From positions 66,145,434-66,209,433 of the forward strand of contig NC_135374.1 of NCBI RefSeq assembly GCF_049243985.1: a DNA stretch of 64,000 nucleotides. Reading direction: 5' to 3'. The notes beneath the pieces were generated by a model. The model was not told the DNA's origin. It was given only the letters and a program-made list of their open reading frames with translations, and made no database searches. The DNA is from Paroedura picta. Taxonomy: Eukaryota > Chordata > Lepidosauria > Squamata > Gekkonidae. A program made the translations under genes and the position numbers. Position 1 is the stretch's first letter. Each line of letters begins with the position of its first letter. Of the stretch, positions 50,401-59,400 are shown piece after piece.

Positions 50401-53400
50401 CCACCTCCGAGGCCAAGGCAGTACCGCCACTGAGGGACCAGCCAGTGCCTGCACTGCCAGTAGGGGCTGAGGCAGTAGCGGAGGCAGCCTGAGGGTAAGA
50501 AGGTAAATGGGAGGGAGGAGGGGAGAAGAGAAGGGAGTCTGTGTGTGTATGTTTGCTTGGGAGGGAGGGAGGTTTGGAAATCAACAGGTATGATGGGAAA
50601 TGGGAGGGGGGAAGGGAGTCTCTGTGTTTGTGATTGAGGAAGGGGGGAGGAACCAAGGAGGAGGTTGGGAAACCAACAGGTAAGGGGGAGGAGGGAAGGG
50701 AGTCTTTGTATGTTTGTTTGCGAGGGAGGGGGCCCTGACCAAGTAGCCCCAGAGCAGGTATGTGTTCCACATTCCCTCTGGGAGCCAGAACTATCAGTAG
50801 AATTTTTTATGAGTTTCTTTGGCCTATTCCATAAAACTAATAAAATCTGTTAGTCACGCTTAAAGTAAAACACTAGGGTTCCTTCACACATCTCACATTC
50901 CAAAAGGTGGGAAAGTGTTGAACACAAAATTTTAAAGTGCTAACCTGTGTGTTTGCCAGGAGTCCTCAATTAGCAAGATTTGCAGAAGCAGATCTAAATA
51001 AGGCCGAAGTTCATATGTGTAGGAATATGCAACCTGAAAAAAGGAATGAAGTGTGAGGAAGACATAAAAGCTGTGATAACATGTAATACAGAATATTTAA
51101 AGAGCTGGGTCTAGTTTCCCCACAGCCAACTAGGTTCCTCATAGTTACAAAACAGCTGCAGAGAATGGCTTTAAAAATGAATGTGTGCTCAAATGGGCTC
51201 TGAACAGCATTTCTGGAGGCAGGAGAGTCCATGCCTTCCCCTCAACCCATTTTCCTACACCCAAGCAATGATGAGGGGAGGAGTTATTTTCCACTCCTTG
51301 TGAAATATTCTGTCCAGAGAACAGAGGCCCAACTCTTTAAAAAAATCAAACATCTAGTTTGAACCACAGAAGGGTTAAAGCTAAGACTTTTAAGAAGTAA
51401 ATGAGGTAAAGAGGATGTCACAAACCACAGAAATTACTCTGAGTTTGTTAAATGATGCTTTATAACTGCACAAGAACATACTTGTGTTTACACTAACTCT
51501 GAACGTGTTATTTTTGTTCCTTAAGTCACGTTTACAATCAACAGGATACTGTACAAAACAGTAATTATTAATCATTAATTGGAAATCATTTTAAAAATAA
51601 TCCTCGCATTATGCTAGTTTTAATATTGTTTGTTCAGGCATTATTTACTTTTTTGACAATCTAGTATGCTCATTTACCTTGAAGTTGTTTGTCTTAAAAA
51701 ACAGTCAAGTACTAATTCTAAAACTCCATATGCTGCAGCTGTCAGACCTGAGAACAGACTGTGCGGCAGCCACCCTCTTCCTCAGCACAGGGCAAGAGAA
51801 GAGGAAAATAAAGCCAGTTCTACAAGCTTCTACAGCCACTGTTAATTGTACTAGAAGTTGCTAGAATTAATCTGTGTTCAGTGGATTTATTTTATTTGTA
51901 ATTGCACTCTTGAAACATTAATGCCAGAAATCAAATACTAAAATATGTCCAGTTCTTTCTGTCATATGGAAGAATGCAGGGGACAGTCATGAAAACCCTT
52001 TGGAGTATAATTTGGTGGATTGGGATGAACAGCTGTTTTACAAGCCCTGCTGAAGGTCCTGTAGGGCTCTGATCTCATTTGGCAGAATGTACCACTGGGA
52101 TCTTCTGGCCCTGGCTGAGACCAGTATAAATACCTCGGGGATCTAGAACAGGTTTTGGTCACCAGATCTTAAAGCTCTTCAGAGAACATATGGGGAGAGG
52201 ATGTCCCACAGGTATGACGATCCCAGACCATTTAAGGCTTTGAAGGTAATAAACAAAACCTTGATTCTGATCCAGTATTCAATCTGGAGTCAGTGCAGCT
52301 GAGAGAGCGCAGGTCAAATATGGGCCCTCCATTAGGTCCCAGTGAGGACCTGTGCAGCTGCATTCTGGACTAGTTGAAGTTTCTGGAGCAGTTTCAAGGA
52401 TAGCTCTGCGAAAGTTAGGGGTGCGGACTTCTAATCTGGTGAGCCAGGTTTGACTCCACGCTCCCCGATATGCAGCCAGCTGGGTTACCTTGGGCTCGCC
52501 ACAGCACTGATAAAGTTGTTAAAAAGCTTGGTACGCTACATTTGTGTCTTGGCCTCCTTATATAGGGAGGCATCCAGAATCACACCCAGACTCTTGACGA
52601 TCGCTGAAGTTGTTAATCGGATTCTGTCAAGAGTTGTAGCAACCCATCTAGGGTATGCTAGCCCAGCCAGATGACCTCTGTTTTAGTTGGATTTAACTTC
52701 AGCTGACTCTGTTGGAGCCAGTCTGCCACAGCCTCCAAACATCTGGACAATGAATAAACACTTAAATTGGCATGCAAGGATACTAGATGGAAACTTAAGT
52801 GGTTTCACATTCTTGAATAGGACATAAGTAACATCTCTGTATACAAGCCACTTTAACAAATACACACATTTTCTTTCAAATTTTTGTGTTTTTATTTACC
52901 TGCCAAAGTAATTCACTGAGGACTGTAGATGAAAACTGAGGATTCTCCCAGCAGCAGAAGCGAAGTAGTTTGATGGTCTCTTCTGAGTTACTGCAATCTT
53001 CAATTATTTTTTTCACATAGCTAGTTCGCACAAACAAAATGTCTGCCACATTCTGCTGCAGTGCCATTATTGGTTGTGATAAATTAGGATCACCATAGGG
53101 GTTGCTAAGTGGAGGATTACCTAAGAAGAAACATTTATTTATTGTTACTTTTGGACTCAAAATGTCTATAGAATATGATAAATCCATCAATAATATCTTC
53201 TGGGTTGCAGATCTTATTGTTCTTGTAGCCATACGGTCATAACAACCCAGAATAACCACCAACATATAACAGAACAGTTAAAGCATTCTTACATAGCAGA
53301 ATAAAACTTTAAAAACTTTAAACTACGATAAGAAATAAATGCAACAACAATAAAAATCCGTAAAATAACATTATAATTTAGCTAGAGTTCTTGCAGAATT

Positions 53401-56400
53401 AGCAGGTGCCAATATCTTCCTTATATTTATTGATAAAAAGATAAAAGTAGCCACTCTGAGGGTAACAAAAATGATAGCATCAGCTAATTAAAAATTAATA
53501 CATTCCACATCTGAGCTGGAAAAGTTTACAAGAAGCTGATTCAGCAGCTTGTTTCAAATGGACCTATAGAAGGAGCCATGTAGATTTTTAAGTCCCCAGC
53601 AATGTGCTGGGCTTGACTGGATGGCTCTTTGTGGCTTTTCCCAGCTCTGTGTGATTCTGATCATTCACCTGATTAAGATCACAAGAGCATTGTTCCACAA
53701 CTTTTTTTTGAAATCTGCCCTATAAATACACTCCGATAGCATAGTTTGAAAATGTGCACTAGTAAATGCTTTTTCTGGTGTAACATTAGAAACGTCAGCT
53801 AAATAGTAAGATAAGAATTTGTTTCTCTTAATCCGAGGATACCACAGAGAAAATTTAGACTGTCGGACCATACTGATATCGTGAAGGGCATCTTTTTCAA
53901 AAAGCCAATAACAAAGTTTGCTTGAGTACCAAAGCTTTACAGCTTCTAAAACAGGCTAGGATTAAAACTGCAGAATAGGGACAGCAAACTGGACCACTGA
54001 TTCCTTTCCTTGTAGTTCTAAAACCAATATTTTGCTGAATGGTCTTTGAATACTAACAAGTTTATTATACTATTTTAATAGCTTCACGTGGACTTTTTTG
54101 TAATAGTCTAACTTCTAACCTTAAGTGTGTAGCAGGAGTTCCCTGGGGAAAACCCAAGATTTCCCCTCTAGCCCCATATTTCAGCCTCATACGAAAATTA
54201 TGTGATGTCTTTGCTCTGGGATACTTAAAGGCTGGGCAGACAAAACTCAAACAAACTTCTATAGAAAGAAAGCTTTAATTGGAAATAGATCTGAACAACC
54301 TTGCTTTACAGCCTTCATTAAAGGGATAGGGCCCACAAGAGACCTGCTGTTATGGAATTGTGGCCAAGCAAAGCCTACTGGCAGTCAAAGCAGTAATTGG
54401 CATATATGAACAACTTGCCTCTGTGTCTAGCAAAGCTGAACATCTGTGAGCTTCTTTTGACTCTTCTGGATTGTTACATGGAAGATTCTTATGGTACATT
54501 AAATATATAAAGAAGCTTGAAAGCTGCTTTGCTACCAGCATTACCAAAATGCAGAGTAACTGTGTTTATTATATAGCACTTAAGAAAATGATGCTTCAAA
54601 GTAAAGACCAAGTTACCAGCTCCAATAACTGACATGCATTTGCTGAAGCACCAGTATTCAGACCAGATTAAGTATTTCTAATATCCAAATTTGTCTGCAT
54701 GGAGTAAGTCTGTATTCCTTAACCCAAAATCTACCTGGAAAGTTCAAGGGGCATTTTAGAACAGCCTCTGGTGAACCACCTACCAGGTCCTTCTGAGGTA
54801 GGTTAGAATGAGATTATGTGACTAGCACAAGGTCTCCCAACAAGCTTTCATGGGAGAGTGGGGATTGAACCTGGGCCTCCCATATCCTAGTCCTACACTT
54901 TAGCCATTATACCATGTTGATCTGGTCGCCTAGATTCATGCAACAGTAACATCAAGACTAGATGTCTTGATGTTCACTCTGGATTGGTCTCTGTTCAAAA
55001 TTAACTCAAAAACTCAAGCTGTCCCAGAATGCTACAGGTCATCCATTAATGGGAGCTAGATGAAGTATGCATATTACTCTTGTTTTGCAGACACTCCACT
55101 GGCTGCCCAGATTCTGTTCAATGTACCAGATTCTGTTCAATGTACTAGCTATCACACACAAAGCCCTTCATGACCTTGGTCCGTTTTATTTATGGGACTG
55201 ACTGTTTCCCTGTGCTTTGTCACAACAAGTTTGCACATGTCAACAGGTCCTTCTGCAGGTGCCAACTTACACATGGGCAAAATCAACAACTGCATTTACA
55301 TGTGCTTTTTCCATTGTGGCACCCATCTTGTGGAATGTCCTGCCTGAGGATGTCAGGAAAGCTCTCACTCTCTTGGCTTTCTGCATACTATGTAAAACTG
55401 AACTAATATTGACTACTTATAAACTTTAAAATTAACAGTACCATTTATAGAAGACTGCATCCGTGATGACACATTGCAACAGCGGATGAGCTGGGACACA
55501 ACAGTATACAATTTGCCCAGTTCAGCATATTGGTATTTGATTGGAGGACCAGGACCTTCATCCAGAGCCACAAGCATAAATGTTGCAGGTACATTTAGTT
55601 TTAAAAGCTGTGTTTTTTCTGCTACACCTACAAGGAAACATGGAAAGTAATTAAGCAGATAAACTTGTTAGACTCACTTTTTAAACTTTCACCGAATACC
55701 TAATTTCTGAAGCATTTGCCTTGTTTGCAGAAGTATTGGAAGTATATTTTATGAAACATATATCAGTGTCTAGGACCCTCACTTTTTACTTCTCCAACCA
55801 TATTCCAAACTTCCTTTTCATTTGGGAAATCCACTAATGAGCATTCCATGTGAAAGCCAACATATATTTCAAACTACTCTCAAAAATTCAGCTGGACTCA
55901 GCAAAAACCACTTAATAGATTTTTGATTTGACAAATTTTAGAATATGTTCACAAAATTCGTTGTCAAAGCCAACTTTAACACAACTAAATCTGAGTCACA
56001 TTTCCATTAGTTTCATTTTTTGTGTCAAAATCTGCATGGTTGAAAAAACTTTTTGTTGAACAATTAAGCTAATCTAATGAAAATGAGAAGTTGTTCTCCA
56101 CTTTTAAAGTCCTAATTGTAACTCAGGTCAACCCAGATTCCTAAAGTTCTATGGGACTGCAGTATGTAAAGTGAGCTTTGGGAGTACAGGATCCATACAA
56201 CCCTTGAGCTTGTTTGACCCAACAGGGAAGACAGCCAACCAGCTGTGCTAATTTTCAGGGCCTCGTATTCCCTCTGTAAAGACTTCTCTAGCCTATGTGA
56301 CTACATACCAGCCTTTCTCACCTTTTTTATCATTTACCATAGTTCAGGCTTCAAGAAACCCAAGAAGTGGTGCAATCATGCAGAATATGGTTGGGAAGTA

Positions 56401-59400
56401 TAGCTGTGTAGATGCCCACCTGGGGACGCTCCCCTTCCTACCCCTTCCTGGCCCATCATTGGCCATTTTGGGAGGGGTGGGTTGACATGACCATGTATAG
56501 TCATGTTTACCAAATTTAAAAAAATATAAGAAAATTAACTAACTCCCATCCATTTAGGAAACCCTTTCAGGGCTGCCAAGAAATCCCAGGGGTTCACGAA
56601 ACCCAGGTTGAGAAAGCCTACCTTAGGTGAACCAGGAGTGGCTCAGTTAACATCACAAGGATGGGAGCTTACATCAGGTATGTGACAAGAGCTTGAAGTA
56701 CTGGGTCTAACAGCTTCCTCAAGATTGGCCATACAACCATGGTTATGAACAGCTCCTTGCACTCAAGGCGCTTCTCTTACCAGTGCCTCCAGGCTTGCAA
56801 CTGGGAAGCGTCCTTGAAATTGCCCTTTGGAGTTTTCCCATTATTCCTTCATGTACTTTAGTTTACGCCACTACCTTATATACCTGATTCATATTAACAG
56901 CTAAATGATTGGTTTGAAGGGATTTCATACACACAGAGAATCCTTTCTAATCAAACTGCTTTCCATGGTATTCCTGAGTGTTGTTACTGTTTCTGAGGAG
57001 GAAGGATACACTTTTAGAATTTATCATTGCCTTCTAAATGCTGAATGTGTACCCTAAGACTAGTAAAAAAACCCAGTATATGCATGCATATTTGACAGAG
57101 GCTGGCAAGCTGTCTTTCAAGGAAGCTTTTGGTGCTCTCACTGTCCCAGCAATTTGTACAGCATCATTAAATTTAGGATACTATACAGAAGATTTGCCAC
57201 AAATATTTAGATAATATGAACAAAGGCAAGGCAAATAGGTACAGCTTAAACAAGACTAGGAATAGTTATATGAATATTAAGACTATGTTGACAACTTTAA
57301 GATGAAAAATGGCACATTACCTAAATTGGCATACATCACAAACAGATTGAAATATTGTTGCAAATGGCGCCCGTGCTCAGACACTTCCCTTCTAAGAAGA
57401 TTCAGTACTGCTCTCAGCAAGTGATCACTCAAACTTAAGTTGTCATAGGCCTACAAATCAAAAAAGGCATGATAATTATAAGTGATTCCAATATATTGGA
57501 AGGCAAGTTAACAATGCTCTTTTAGATTAGTGATCCCCAACCTGTGGGCTGCGGACCACATGTGGTCCGTCGACTAATTGGAGGTGGGCCACAAAGGACG
57601 CCTTCTCCCCCCCCCCCCCCCCGGCCCTTTACAACACACTTCTGGTCTCATTGTCTCCCATCACTCCCAGATGGGACTATCTCGTTGCAGAGAAACAAGC
57701 TCAGGGTTCCCATTGATTTATCATTGTCATGAGTTAAAATTTCAATGAAAATAAAATGTTCCTTATGTTCATTGTTGTGGCATGTCTGTATCTTATTTTG
57801 AAGCGATGTTTAAATATTACCATAGCAATCAGAGAGCGTTAGGGCAGTGGTTGAGAGTAGAGGAGTAAACTATCCCCCCCCCCCCACCGGGCTTCAGTAA
57901 AATTGTCAAGCATTGAGTGGTCCCCGGTGATAAAAAGGTTGGGGACCATTGTTTTAGATGACAAATTACATTAAAGACACACATGTTTTAAAGTAGAATG
58001 TGATGAAACCTGCTTAGTGGTTAATTACATCCAAGTCCGTTTCCTTCTGTGGTTGAACTATTCCATGTTTACAGCATGTGGTACAATGGAGTGATATGTT
58101 AAGCTTTACTTATTGCCTTTGACTTCCCTGACCTAAATATTTGATATGAGACGTAGAGAAGTCAAGTAATAATTATCTTCAAGAAATGTAACCAAGACCA
58201 TACCACATACAATCACTAAATTCCTTAAAGTGACATTTTTTTGTTTAAGGTCATAAAGGGATCATAGTGGTTCTAAAATATACTGACAATTTCCAAGAAC
58301 ACTTTCATGTTTTATTCTGGTTGTAGAACTAATCGTACCTGACTAGAAGGTCCAGGTGAAGCAAAAGGTGAAGGACATGGCCCATCTTGTAATGAAAAAT
58401 GCGCAATAAATACTATAAGCTTTGCAAAAGCCCCTCTCACTTCTGCACTAGGGCATTCCAAAAGGTATTCAGAGAAGCGATTTGAAACATTGAAAAGGAC
58501 ATTGTGAGCAAACCAAAAACGTACATTCTTGCTGTGACGAAGGAGTATGCACAAAGCATCATACCTGAAACAGAAATATTAAATGGACAGCATCACTACA
58601 TTTTCAAGACAACAGTCAGTTACATATCTAGGCTGACAGCTCAACTATAGTACTGTGTTAAGCAACATACCATTTAAACATAATATTTGTACATATAAGG
58701 GAACATTTTCTAAACTATTTATAGCGCAACTATTGTAATTAAAAGCTACTGTATTCAATGACAATTACTCCAATGTAAGCATATACGTAATAGCAGCTCT
58801 AGTACGGTTTCATGTGTTGTACACACACACACTCTATTAAGGTATTTATGCCCTTGCTTTCCTCCAAATGGGCCCAGGGGAAAAAAACCCAAAAGAAAAA
58901 GACAATTGTTTAATCTTGGTTAGGGGAATGGGAGCATAATATGTGATCCTATGTTTCCTCCTGAATCCCCCAAACTATAAGTACTGTGTTAACCACAGTA
59001 TCAGATCAGTGCCGTATCACAGTGCCACCACACAGTATCTTATCAGTGCCAGTGTAACATTCATCAGGTTTCCTTCTAAATCAGAGTGGGTAATCAAAGT
59101 CAGACCCTGATTAAGAGGGAACTATGATTAGCATCAACTATGACAATGTCTAAACGCATTCATCCTTCACATTTCCATTTCCTATATTAAATTCTACAAC
59201 ATACTTGATTCAAGGGGGTGGCAGGTTATAATGGATGAGCAATAGGGTTATGAGTGTCCTGTATTGTGCGGGGGGTTGGACTAGATGACCCAGAAAGCCT
59301 CTTCCAGCTCTGTTATTCTATGATTCTATAAACACTACTCTACAAACTTTTTAATACCACTGTAGAATTATTCCTAAAACCATATACCAATCACTGGCAG

